Assembly (NCBI RefSeq): GCF_000375425.1 | Contig: NZ_AQXG01000002.1 | Span: 141,712-205,711 of the forward strand | DNA length: 64,000 nt | Direction: 5' to 3' | Origin: Gracilimonas tropica DSM 19535 | Lineage (GTDB): Bacteria; Bacteroidota; Rhodothermia; Balneolales; Balneolaceae | Shown here: piece after piece, positions 35,762 to 44,439 of the stretch | Numbering within the stretch: the first letter of the stretch is position 1 | Layout: every line of letters starts with the position of its first letter | Translations under genes and position numbers: made by a program | Notes under the pieces: model-generated | What the model was told of the DNA's origin: nothing | What the model saw: the letters and a program-made list of their open reading frames with translations, nothing else | Databases searched by the model: none

Positions 35762-36763
35762 ATGAGTGAATACGCAGTTGACATGGAAGCACTGACACAA
35801 AAGATCGAAAAAGACAGTGCCTTTATTGAAGATATCCGAAAAGAGTTAGATAAAGTGATCATCGGCCAGCGATATATGATCGACCGGCTTTTGGTTGGGT
35901 TGCTCACCAATGGACATGTGCTACTGGAGGGGGTCCCGGGGTTGGCCAAAACCCTGACTGTTTCAAGTCTTGCTACGGTTTTAGATACTGCTTTTCAACG
36001 TATTCAGTTTACGCCAGATCTTCTCCCTGCCGATCTGATTGGGACGCTTATTTACAATCAGAAAGAAGCGGAATTTTTGGTCAAAAAAGGTCCCATTTTT
36101 GCGAACATTATTTTAGCTGATGAGATCAACCGTTCGCCGGCAAAAGTACAAAGTGCGCTGCTTGAAGCCATGCAGGAGAAACAGGTAACCATTGGTGAGC
36201 AAACCTTCAAACTGGATGAACCTTTCTTGGTACTTGCCACTCAAAACCCGGTGGAACAAGAAGGAACATATCCTCTGCCGGAAGCTCAGGTTGACCGTTT
36301 CATGCTTAAGCTGAAGATCGATTATCCTACCGAGAAGGAAGAAATGGAGATCATGCGGGCACAGGCCAAAACAGGAAAAAAAGTGGAATTGAATAAAGTA
36401 GTTTCTCCAAAGAAAATTCTGGATGCTCGCGCTACCATCAATGAAATCTACATGGATGAAAAAGTCGAGCAATATATTGTGGATCTTGTTTTTGCGACCC
36501 GAAAGCCTAAGAATTACAACTTAGATGATCTTGAAGACCTGATCAGTTTTGGAGCATCTCCCCGTGCTACTATAAACCTCAACCTTGCGGCGAGAGCTCA
36601 GGCTTTTATGGAACACCGTGCTTATGTAACCCCGGAAGATGTTCGCACCATCGCAATGGATGTTCTTCGCCATCGTATCATTCCAACATTTGAAGCGGAA
36701 GCGGAAGACATCACTCCCGAAGACATCGTTACAAAGATCATGAATAACGTTCAGGTGCCTTAG
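35762..36763 (+). CDS. MoxR-family AAA+ ATPase
   Basis: A 333-residue MoxR-type AAA+ protein. Walker A is GVPGLAKT at 57-64, Walker B is ILADEIN at about 117-123 followed by RSPAKVQSALLEAMQEKQV, and sensor 1 is ATQNPVEQEGTYPLPEAQVD. A C-terminal lid domain has GASPRATINLNLAARAQAF. These ATPases act as chaperones or metal-insertion motors, normally with a VWA/DUF58 partner encoded next door. Here no partner follows, because a terminator lies at 36825 and rpoD is convergent. A TATATTTG element at 35691-35698 is a possible promoter. Confidence 0.93.
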   Translation: MSEYAVDMEALTQKIEKDSAFIEDIRKELDKVIIGQRYMIDRLLVGLLTNGHVLLEGVPGLAKTLTVSSLATVLDTAFQRIQFTPDLLPADLIGTLIYNQKEAEFLVKKGPIFANIILADEINRSPAKVQSALLEAMQEKQVTIGEQTFKLDEPFLVLATQNPVEQEGTYPLPEAQVDRFMLKLKIDYPTEKEEMEIMRAQAKTGKKVELNKVVSPKKILDARATINEIYMDEKVEQYIVDLVFATRKPKNYNLDDLEDLISFGASPRATINLNLAARAQAFMEHRAYVTPEDVRTIAMDVLRHRIIPTFEAEAEDITPEDIVTKIMNNVQVP

Positions 36764-36824
36764 GAACACCCAACAAGGAACCTGCCTTTGCCGACAGGCA
36801 GGCATCGAATTTTGAACTTTAAAG

Positions 36825-36850
36825 GACGGTTTTTACAGCCGTCTTTTTTT
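36825..36850 (+). terminator. Terminator of the MoxR-family gene
   Basis: GACGG (36825-36829) and CCGTC (36839-36843) form a short stem followed by seven T. It lies about 60 bases after the stop codon. Confidence 0.7.
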
Positions 36851-37039
36851 CAGGGAATACTTCAGGTGTGTTAATTTTTGGCTATCAAGTAACCCGGACA
36901 ATCTGTCTGAAAATTTTACCTGCTATTCCAGTCCTAACACAACGGGCAGGCTACCCTATCTACGTTCTTCACCTAACATTTTTTGCATAAACTTATACAG
37001 AGAAAATCTCTTGGAGAACAAGCTATTTACATCAACGAA

Positions 37040-37072
37040 AAAGCCCCGCACGTCAAAGACATGCAGGGCTTT
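37040..37072 (-). terminator. Terminator of rpoD
   Basis: AAAGCCC (37040-37046) and GGGCTTT (37066-37072) close a hairpin with an imperfect GCACGTC/GACATGC inner stem. On the minus strand it is followed by TTTTTCG. It begins 23 bases after the rpoD stop. Confidence 0.8.
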
Positions 37073-37095
37073 CATCTCACGATAAGTATCTCGAA

Positions 37096-37950
37096 TTATC
37101 CGAGATAAGCTCTTAATGCGGCACTTCGGTTGTGGTGTCTTAATTTGCGAAGTGCTTTTTCTTTGATCTGTCTTACACGCTCGCGGGTTAGGTCAAAGCG
37201 TTCACCAATTTCTTCCAGTGTAAGTGAATGCTCTCGTCCAATTCCAAAGTACAATCGAATCACTTCGGCTTCACGAGTGGTCAGTTTAGAAAGCGCTCGC
37301 TCGATCTCTACCTTCAAAGATTCACCCATCAGATCGAAATCCGGATTTGGGATCTCTTCGTTTTCGAGAACGTCGAGAAGTCGGTTGTCTTCACCCTGGG
37401 CAAATGGTGCATCCATAGATAAGTGACGACCGGAGATCTTCAGCGTATCAGCCACTTCACCTACACTCATTTCCAGACTTTCAGCTAGCTCGTGGGCAGA
37501 AGGAACGCGTTCATATTCCTGTTCAAGTTTTGAAAGCTCTTTTCCAATCTTGTTAAGCGCACCCACACGGTTTAGCGGAAGACGAACAATTCGAGACTGC
37601 TCGGCCAGTGCCTGAAGAATAGACTGACGAATCCACCATACGGCATAAGAAATGAATTTGAATCCACGGGTTTCGTCAAAACGTTTTGCTGCTTTGATCA
37701 ATCCCAGGTTCCCTTCGTTGATCAAATCACCAAGGGAAAGTCCTTGATTTTGATATTGCTTAGCAACCGAAACAACGAAACGAAGGTTTGCTTTGGTAAG
37801 ATCTTCAAGTGCTCTCTGACTCCCTTTCTGAATTTCTTTAGCCAGACGAACTTCGTCATCCGGGGTAATAAGTTTCTCTTTTCCAATTTCGTGCAAATAG
37901 CGATCTAATGACTCTGACTCGCGTGTAGAGATTCCTGAACTTTTTGCCAC
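37096..37950 (-). CDS. rpoD: Primary RNA polymerase sigma factor (sigma-70 family, RpoD/SigA)
   Basis: A 284-residue housekeeping sigma factor of the short Bacteroidota type lacking region 1.1. Region 1.2 is [20 protein letters not shown]. Region 2 includes [38 protein letters not shown] and [17 protein letters not shown]. Region 3 is about residues 125-195. Region 4 has [20 protein letters not shown] for -35 recognition. It would read the TTTG/TAnnTTTG promoters seen in this window. Confidence 0.96.
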   Translation of the reverse strand: MAKSSGISTRESESLDRYLHEIGKEKLITPDDEVRLAKEIQKGSQRALEDLTKANLRFVVSVAKQYQNQGLSLGDLINEGNLGLIKAAKRFDETRGFKFISYAVWWIRQSILQALAEQSRIVRLPLNRVGALNKIGKELSKLEQEYERVPSAHELAESLEMSVGEVADTLKISGRHLSMDAPFAQGEDNRLLDVLENEEIPNPDFDLMGESLKVEIERALSKLTTREAEVIRLYFGIGREHSLTLEEIGERFDLTRERVRQIKEKALRKLRHHNRSAALRAYLG

Positions 37951-38141
37951 TGTGTTTTTACCGTTTAATGAATGTTTGCGTACGCTGTTGCGCAGATGAT
38001 ATGTCGTTGCTCAAGCTTTTCTTTGTTCACGTCCGAAAAACTCAAATATTGCGCCTGCGCTCTTATGAATTTTACAATTAAGAAATATACGAAATTAAAA
38101 AGCTAATTTAAATTCGTTGGCCATTAAAATTCTTCCATTTG

Positions 38142-39308
38142 TTAATTAAGAAAGGATTTTCCGGGAAAATCATTCTCCATCTTAAAAAATTCTGCTACGG
38201 TTTTGGCAATATTCGAAAACGTATCTCCCGTTCCCAGATTCTCACTCATTGCATTTCCCTTCGGAAATACCAAAAGCGGCACAAATTCCCTGGAATGATC
38301 AGTAGAAGATGAGCAAGGATCATTGCCATGGTCTCCTGTAATGATCAATAAGTCCTCTTCGCGAATTTTTGATACAATAGCCGGAATAGCCCGGTCAAAT
38401 TCTTCTAAACTTCCCGCATATCCTTCCGGGTCGAGCCGATGCCCGAATAGCTGATCGGTATCAATCAGGTTCACAAAAACAAAACTATTATCGAGTTGAG
38501 CAGACATCAAACTTAGCAGCTGCGAAATGCCCTCGGCATTACTTTTGGTATGGCGATATTGGGTGAATCCCTGTCCGGCAAAAAGATCTGCCACTTTCCC
38601 AATGGAATAGGTTTTTACGCCTGAATCGTACAGCTTTTGTACCAGATTATTCTTTGGAGGGATAGAAGAATAATCATGCCTTTTATCAGAAATTCGCTCA
38701 AAATGACCAGTTTCTCCTGTGAAAGGTCTCGCTATAACGCGTCCTACTTCGTGCTCTCCCGTACACACTTCTTTCCTTGCAAACTCACACCATTCATAAA
38801 GTTTTTCTACGGAAACAACATCTTCATGGCAGGCAACCTGGAACACGCTATCGGCTGAAGTATATACAATAGGATTTCCGGTTGCGAGATGTTCTTCTCC
38901 AAAATCACGAATCACATCGGTTCCCGAATACGGCTTATTACAAAGGGCTTTATCGACTCCAGTGCCTTCACAAAACTGGTCGATTACTTCCTTGGGAAAA
39001 CCATTTGGGTAGGTAGGGAATGGACGCTCAAGTTGAATCCCGGCAATTTCCCAATGGCCTGTAGTAGAGTCTTTGCCGGCCGAAACTTCCCTGAGTTTTC
39101 CATAAGCTGCCAGCGGTTCTTCATTCTCAGTAACCGACGGCAGAGAAATGATATTGCCAATACCCATCTTTTGAAGGTTAGGCAATTTTACACCGGTTTC
39201 TTCAGAAACATGCCCCAGTGTATTCATATCTTCATCGCCGTACTCAGCCGCATCTTCCTGAGCACCAACGCCTAATCCATCTACTACAATTACATACACA
39301 TTTCCCAT
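38142..39308 (-). CDS. deoB: Phosphopentomutase
   Basis: A 388-residue metal-dependent mutase of the alkaline phosphatase superfamily that interconverts (deoxy)ribose 1- and 5-phosphates in nucleoside salvage. Motifs are VIVDGLGVGAQEDA with the first metal Asp, the phospho-acceptor Thr region GKDSTTGHWEIAG, YTSADSVFQVACHED, and the second metal site ITGDHGNDPCSSSTDHSREF. Its ATG overlaps the stop of the upstream GAF-domain gene by one base, so the two are translationally coupled. Confidence 0.97.
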   Translation of the reverse strand: MGNVYVIVVDGLGVGAQEDAAEYGDEDMNTLGHVSEETGVKLPNLQKMGIGNIISLPSVTENEEPLAAYGKLREVSAGKDSTTGHWEIAGIQLERPFPTYPNGFPKEVIDQFCEGTGVDKALCNKPYSGTDVIRDFGEEHLATGNPIVYTSADSVFQVACHEDVVSVEKLYEWCEFARKEVCTGEHEVGRVIARPFTGETGHFERISDKRHDYSSIPPKNNLVQKLYDSGVKTYSIGKVADLFAGQGFTQYRHTKSNAEGISQLLSLMSAQLDNSFVFVNLIDTDQLFGHRLDPEGYAGSLEEFDRAIPAIVSKIREEDLLIITGDHGNDPCSSSTDHSREFVPLLVFPKGNAMSENLGTGDTFSNIAKTVAEFFKMENDFPGKSFLN

Positions 39309-40771
39309 CAGGCTACCACCAATTCTGCTTCATTATCATTCATCACTTTAGATAAAGCTTTCTTTGCCTTTTCAACTATTTGATAGGCATTGACAGAATC
39401 GGGTGTGATGCGAGTACAACCCACCTTAAACTGAACCGGAATAGAACCACCAATTGAGAGTTTCAGTCCCTCTCCCAATTTCCCTTTCAGCTTCTCCATC
39501 CAAAAATTAACGGCTTCTTCATCGTCACTTTGTATCATAAAAGCATACACGTAATCGGAGTGGTAACCCATTATACCTGGAATTCCGTGTCGGGATGGGT
39601 TTAACATGGACACAAAATCACGTTGTATTTGCTGAAGGTCTTCCAACCGGTACTTGGTTCTCATTCCCGATACATCTTCCGGTGTTACTAAGCCAAACCA
39701 TGTGTTTTGACCTATCCCATTTTTCATTTTTGATAATTCTACATGAAGAGCCGCTTCCCATAATTCCGGCATGAAGGCTCCGAAATTTTGGGTAAGTATC
39801 TCGTCCATCATACCGGATTTCTTCATAGAAGATTGTATACTCAGCGCTCCAATCCTGACCAAATTCGTCAACTTGTGTTTCGTAGATTCTTTAAAGGTAA
39901 GTGGATCACTGTCGTAACATACGATAACGCCCTGTCGTCGGTCATGAATCATAACAGGCACAGCAAAAGTTGCCCCCTCCGTGCGTTTTTCGGCTGAAGT
40001 GATCCGCCTTGGGTTATTATTAAAATGCATAGTAAAGACCGGTTCACCTTTCTCCAGAGCTTCATATGCTACACTTTTTTCTTCAAGCTGCAAACCTAGA
40101 TCGGGAGCTTTGACAGCTTTGCTTGACCTTAACACCACGTTCCAGGATTCCATACCCGGGGCTAACAATACCGCGCCTCCATTCGGCAAATTCTTTTGCA
40201 TCTCTTCCATCACCGTACCCAATATTTCTACCCGGTGCTGATGGAAATCGATCCTGTTAATGGCAGACTCATACTCTTCCCATTCCTGCTGATGTTCATG
40301 CAGATCTACCACTTCAAGGTAGGTATCCAAAACATTAACCAACGCATTATTATACGCCATAATCCGGTCCTGGAGTTCCTCCTGATCGATCTCAAATTCA
40401 CTTTCCAAGACCGTAAGCGCAACCGTTTCACCTTTATTTATAAAAGGCACAATGAGGATGTTTTCAGCTTGAACAAAATCGAAATAATGCATCAATTTTG
40501 CTTTAGGAACATCCTCTCCTACTTTGAGCTGAATGACTTCTTCTGCATCCTTGAATTCATTCAAAAAATGATTTTCAAAAGCAACGCGATCCTGAAACAT
40601 CACATTGGGCAAACCGGTGCTGTTGGTTTCCCACACAAACTGCTGGCGTGAACGGTTCACCCAGCACATATAGGTTAATTGCACCCGTGTTGAAGTTCGC
40701 AGAAGGTGTACCAGGTCCTGCAGTATCTGTTTGAATTCTCGAAGAGCTTTTTCTTGTCGGTCTAAAGACAT
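39308..40771 (-). CDS. GAF-domain protein with degenerate GGDEF-like C-terminus
   Basis: A 487-residue cytoplasmic protein without membrane segments. Two GAF-like regions are recognisable at about residues 10-150 and 180-325 (GATFAVPVMIHDRRQGVIVC is typical). The C-terminal 140 residues have the general layout of a GGDEF nucleotidyl cyclase: RDFVSMLNPSRHGIPGIMGY, YVYAFMIQSDDEEAVNFWME, and VGCTRITPDSVNAYQIVEKA with KKALSK. The catalytic GG(D/E)EF loop is absent (GYHSDYVYAF lies in its place), so cyclase activity is unlikely. It may be a sensor or effector-binding regulator. Translational coupling to deoB is clear, but the reason is not. Confidence 0.8.
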   Translation of the reverse strand: MSLDRQEKALREFKQILQDLVHLLRTSTRVQLTYMCWVNRSRQQFVWETNSTGLPNVMFQDRVAFENHFLNEFKDAEEVIQLKVGEDVPKAKLMHYFDFVQAENILIVPFINKGETVALTVLESEFEIDQEELQDRIMAYNNALVNVLDTYLEVVDLHEHQQEWEEYESAINRIDFHQHRVEILGTVMEEMQKNLPNGGAVLLAPGMESWNVVLRSSKAVKAPDLGLQLEEKSVAYEALEKGEPVFTMHFNNNPRRITSAEKRTEGATFAVPVMIHDRRQGVIVCYDSDPLTFKESTKHKLTNLVRIGALSIQSSMKKSGMMDEILTQNFGAFMPELWEAALHVELSKMKNGIGQNTWFGLVTPEDVSGMRTKYRLEDLQQIQRDFVSMLNPSRHGIPGIMGYHSDYVYAFMIQSDDEEAVNFWMEKLKGKLGEGLKLSIGGSIPVQFKVGCTRITPDSVNAYQIVEKAKKALSKVMNDNEAELVVA

Positions 40772-40863
40772 GTTTTAAATTAATTTCCAAGTTCCAATCA
40801 ATAAATCCCAAAAAATGCTATATAAGAAATTTTGGGCTTTGGAATTTGATTATTGATAATTGA

Positions 40864-42663
40864 TTACTTGATTTGGTCTGCCATACGTTCTGCATCTTCA
40901 ATCATTCGTTCAAATGAGGCTAACCCCTTGTTCCAGAAATCACGTTGGGTGATGTCGAGGCCCATTTTTGCTACCAGCTCGTGTGGCCATTCAGATCCTC
41001 CGGCACTTAACAATTCCATGTATTTGTCAGAAAAACCATCGGGGTGGTTCGTGAATTCTTCATACAACGCAAGCACCAGCAATTCGCCGAAAGCATAAGC
41101 GTACACATAACCCGGTGTATGCAGAAAATGCGGAATATAACTCCACCAGATACCGTACTCATCAGTAAGGGTGACAGAATCTCCATACAATGCCTTCTGT
41201 TGTTCCATCCAAAGTTCTGAGAATCGTTGTGTAGTCAACTCACCCTCTTCCCTGCGGGCCGTATGCATAGCGTGCTCAAATCGGTTCATGGAAATTTGAC
41301 GAAAAACTGTTGCAATGGTATCGTCAATCTTGCCAATAAGCAGCGCCAGTTTTTCTTTGGGATCATCCAGTTCTTTCATCAGTTTCTGGAAGACCAACAT
41401 CTCTCCAAATACAGAAGCCGTTTCAGCTGTTGTCAATGGTGTGGATGACTGTAACACACCTTGTTGACGAGATAGGTATTGATGTACTCCATGTCCTAAT
41501 TCGTGAGCCAGTGTTTGCACATCACGAATTTTTCCATCAAAATTCATGAATACGTAGGGGTGAGCCGAAGGAACCGTACTGGCAGAATATGCTCCTCCCC
41601 GCTTGCCCGGCTTGATGGCTGCATCTATCCAATTCTTCTCAAAAAACTCCCGGGTGATCTCGCCCATTTCGGGATGAAATTTCGTGTACGAGTCTAACAC
41701 CATTTCCTGCGCAGAACTCCAATCAATAGTAGCTTCATTCTCCAGCATGGGTGCATAGCGATCGTAATCTTTCATTTCATCCAGACCCAGCAATTCACGC
41801 TTTAACTTATAGTAGCGCTGAACTAATTCATATTTGCCGGTTACCGACTCAATAAGAGCATCAACGGTCTCACGATCTGTTTGATTGGCAAGATTCCTGG
41901 AATCAATCCAACTATCATATTTTCGAAGGCGGTCGTTGGTAGATTTATCATTCAAAATGGTGTTGAAAATGAACGTCAGCGGTCGGCTTAATTCATTGAA
42001 TTTCTTTGTCAGCGAAGCGTGAGCTCTCTCCCGCAAGTCACGGTCACTTTCATGCAATTTGCTCAGCACTTCCTGCTCGCTAAGTTCTTCCCCATCCAAC
42101 TCAAACTTTGCTGCGCCCAGCGTTTCATCAAAAAACCGAACCCAAGCGCTCCGGCCGGTTACTGACTTTGCTGACATGACCTTCTCCTGCCCCTCTTCCA
42201 GCACATGATCTTTATAGCGGCGAGAGTGCTCCAGATAATGTTTGTATTTCTTCAGCTCTTCACTTTCGATCAATCTTTGGGCATCTTCATCAGAAACCTT
42301 AAGCCATTCTACATCCAAAAAAACCAGTTTTTGGGATACTTCCGAGGACAGCTCATTCGATTCCGCCACCAATTTTCCATAATCGGTATTGGTGGTATCC
42401 GTGGACCACTGCAAATAAGCAAAAGAGCCTATTTTACCTGAACGGTCCAGGATTTCCTCATATTCATCCAGCATAGTTTTAAATTCTGAAGCTGCCAATT
42501 CGTTAATGCGTCCGCGGTATTTCTCTGAAAAAGCATCTGCATCTTCAATAACTATCTCTTTGTCTTTGGCCAGTTGGGGATCATTATTGGATGAATAGAG
42601 ATCCGAGAGATCCCAATTGATATGTTCAGCGCCGGTTTTTTTGTGCTTGTCCTTTTCGCTCAT
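40864..42663 (-). CDS. pepF: Oligoendopeptidase F (M3 family)
   Basis: A 599-residue zinc metallopeptidase of family M3 that cleaves short peptides in the cytoplasm. The zinc site HELGHGVHQYLSRQ is at about 386-399, with the third-ligand helix TTAETASVFGEMLVFQKLM downstream. The substrate-binding region near GYVYAYAFGELLVLALYEEF is conserved. Length is normal for PepF (about 600). There is no signal peptide. It is followed on the same strand by the GAF protein after 92 bases. Confidence 0.95.
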   Translation of the reverse strand: MSEKDKHKKTGAEHINWDLSDLYSSNNDPQLAKDKEIVIEDADAFSEKYRGRINELAASEFKTMLDEYEEILDRSGKIGSFAYLQWSTDTTNTDYGKLVAESNELSSEVSQKLVFLDVEWLKVSDEDAQRLIESEELKKYKHYLEHSRRYKDHVLEEGQEKVMSAKSVTGRSAWVRFFDETLGAAKFELDGEELSEQEVLSKLHESDRDLRERAHASLTKKFNELSRPLTFIFNTILNDKSTNDRLRKYDSWIDSRNLANQTDRETVDALIESVTGKYELVQRYYKLKRELLGLDEMKDYDRYAPMLENEATIDWSSAQEMVLDSYTKFHPEMGEITREFFEKNWIDAAIKPGKRGGAYSASTVPSAHPYVFMNFDGKIRDVQTLAHELGHGVHQYLSRQQGVLQSSTPLTTAETASVFGEMLVFQKLMKELDDPKEKLALLIGKIDDTIATVFRQISMNRFEHAMHTARREEGELTTQRFSELWMEQQKALYGDSVTLTDEYGIWWSYIPHFLHTPGYVYAYAFGELLVLALYEEFTNHPDGFSDKYMELLSAGGSEWPHELVAKMGLDITQRDFWNKGLASFERMIEDAERMADQIK

Positions 42664-42873
42664 TCCTTGATTTTTATTCGTTCTGCAGATGGTTACAGTG
42701 AGTTTGTTGAGATGAAGAATATAGGGGTTGCCGAAAGCGAATTAAAGATATCTTTGCATCTAAAATGATCTGTTCACTCGAATTGATTGTAACACTTATA
42801 TCCCCGTAGAAAAAATGCCTTTTCTTCTGCAAATGATTTCAAGAAGTAACTCTTTTGAAACATTGTCTGACAA

Positions 42874-42899
42874 AAAAAGCCTCGCTAAAGAGGCTTTTT
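42874..42899. terminator. Bidirectional terminator between the type IX substrate gene and pepF
   Basis: A perfect 10-bp stem AAAAAGCCTC (42874-42883) / GAGGCTTTTT (42890-42899) with a GCTAAA loop and T-runs on both strands. It begins 20 bases after the stop of the secreted protein gene at 42919. Confidence 0.9.
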
Positions 42900-42918
42900 A
42901 AAGTACTTAACTCGTTTC

Positions 42919-44358
42919 CTATTTCACCAGCGAAATACTCCGGGTTGCAGTGAAGTTTCCTGCAGACATTCTTACGTAATAAATTCCACTTGAAAGTCCT
43001 TCTGCATTAAATTTTATGGTATATGAACCTGCAGCCTGCCGGCCATCAATGAGCTCGGCGACCTCTCTTCCAAGCAGATCATACACCTTGATGGATACCT
43101 CTCCGGCTTGTTCAATAGTGTATTGAATGTTGGTGGCAGGGTTAAATGGATTTGGATAGGCCGGAGCCAGTTTAAATCCTTTTGCTGCCAATGGATCTTC
43201 ATAATTTGAAGTAGGTTCGGAGTTACTCCATCGTAATTCCGTCTTCATGTACTCTTGCAATCCTTCTCCGGAATCTACCTGAGTCACTATGGTTACTAAA
43301 TTTCCAAAACTATCGTGAAGAAAACTTTCTTTCATATAGGTTTGAAGTGCAGGCGGTTCAAAATTGAACTTAACAAGAGCTGAGTCAATTCTGCTGTCTG
43401 TATTAAAGTAATATTCAACCCGCTCTTCTGCTGCCCATTCTACTTCGTTCCAATACTCAAAATTTTTGTGCAGCTTTGTGAGCATATCGTTTCCTAATTC
43501 ATAGAATTTGTTTGAGCTGATACGTTCGGTATTCTCCCATGTGCTATCCAGATGTTCCTGAATGAGAACGTCAGGAAGTTCCAGGACGATCAAAGGATAT
43601 GAAAAGATCATATCGTACAGGGAATGGTCCAGGTTCATGTAATAATTGAATAGCTGCTGAGGTGAAAAACCGGCATAGATCTCCCGCTCGGTTGACAGCC
43701 ATTCGTTCTCGGATTTCACAAAATAGGTAATCACCGTGGTATCGTTACTACTGGTTACCGTAAACTTTTCTTCTTCAATAAAATTAAAGTTATCGGTTGT
43801 ATAATAGATACCTCCGGAAATAATTCCATCCGTATAAGTGAAATCATCTTTGCCTGATACAATCCAGCCATTGATCCAGTCGGAGTACAACATGCCCGTA
43901 AGATGCTTTGTGCCGTTGAAGTCAGTATAACCGTAGCCGATGCGTTCAACGTTTTGAAGCTCATTGGTTTCCATATCTGCCTCTTCATAGATCTCCTGGG
44001 CCAGGTAACCATCCAAATAACTGTATGTGGTCCGGTCGCCTATGGTATAGCCCTCACCGTCAAATACAGAACCAATTACCTGTACTAAATTTCCATCCTG
44101 GTACTGATAATTTACTTTTCCATTGGTAAACCATCCTTCTCCCGACCAACTGTAGATCTCAGCCTCATTTAATACAGATAATTGACCGGCTTTTTGAAAT
44201 TTAGGTTGAAGATATGCCCTGTTAAGCTTGCTCCAGATGTTACCCTTTTGTTGTGAGAGCATGGGGTGATTTGTTTGTATTTGGTTGGTTTGTGCTACAC
44301 CCGGTTGCAAAACCATCACCAGCGCTAAGATTAGCAGCGCCGACATTTTCTTATTCAT
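42919..44358 (-). CDS. Secreted protein with type IX secretion sorting domain, function unknown
   Basis: A 479-residue protein with a signal peptide (MSALLILALVMVLQPGVAQ). The middle of the protein consists of repeated YD/RHS-like beta hairpins with Tyr-Gly-Tyr and Thr-Tyr phrases (TTYSYLDGYLAQEIYEEADM, RIGYGYTDFNGTKHLTGMLY), suggesting an extended beta structure. The last 80 or so residues are a type A sorting domain: YPNPFNPATNIQYTI, VYDLLGREVAELIDG and GIYYVRMSAGNFTATRSISL, ending LVK. The type IX system removes this domain and anchors the protein on the cell surface or releases it. No enzymatic motif was recognised. Confidence 0.9.
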   Translation of the reverse strand: MNKKMSALLILALVMVLQPGVAQTNQIQTNHPMLSQQKGNIWSKLNRAYLQPKFQKAGQLSVLNEAEIYSWSGEGWFTNGKVNYQYQDGNLVQVIGSVFDGEGYTIGDRTTYSYLDGYLAQEIYEEADMETNELQNVERIGYGYTDFNGTKHLTGMLYSDWINGWIVSGKDDFTYTDGIISGGIYYTTDNFNFIEEEKFTVTSSNDTTVITYFVKSENEWLSTEREIYAGFSPQQLFNYYMNLDHSLYDMIFSYPLIVLELPDVLIQEHLDSTWENTERISSNKFYELGNDMLTKLHKNFEYWNEVEWAAEERVEYYFNTDSRIDSALVKFNFEPPALQTYMKESFLHDSFGNLVTIVTQVDSGEGLQEYMKTELRWSNSEPTSNYEDPLAAKGFKLAPAYPNPFNPATNIQYTIEQAGEVSIKVYDLLGREVAELIDGRQAAGSYTIKFNAEGLSSGIYYVRMSAGNFTATRSISLVK

Positions 44359-44439
44359 GTATTTTGTAGTTAGTGTTAAATAACGGAAGCGTATGTTACG
44401 ATTCCCAAAAAAATGGTTTCGGCTCCCTAAAAAAATTTC

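Larger units (their letters stand above)
36764..37095. other. 332-base convergent gap between moxR-type gene and rpoD
   Basis: Holds a G/C-rich inverted repeat at 36781-36802 (CCTGCC ... GGCAGG, with a nested TGCC-GACA-GGCA hairpin), the plus-strand terminator of the MoxR gene, and at the far end the rpoD terminator. The middle 180 bases show no gene or clear signal. Confidence 0.5.

Noticed and set aside
39308-40771. Active diguanylate cyclase
   Set aside because: No GGDEF or GGEEF loop and no inhibitory RxxD site are present.
42919-44358. RHS/YD-repeat toxin
   Set aside because: Tyr-rich hairpins are reminiscent, but true YD repeats, the RHS core motif and a toxin tip are missing; the C-terminus is a type IX sorting domain.
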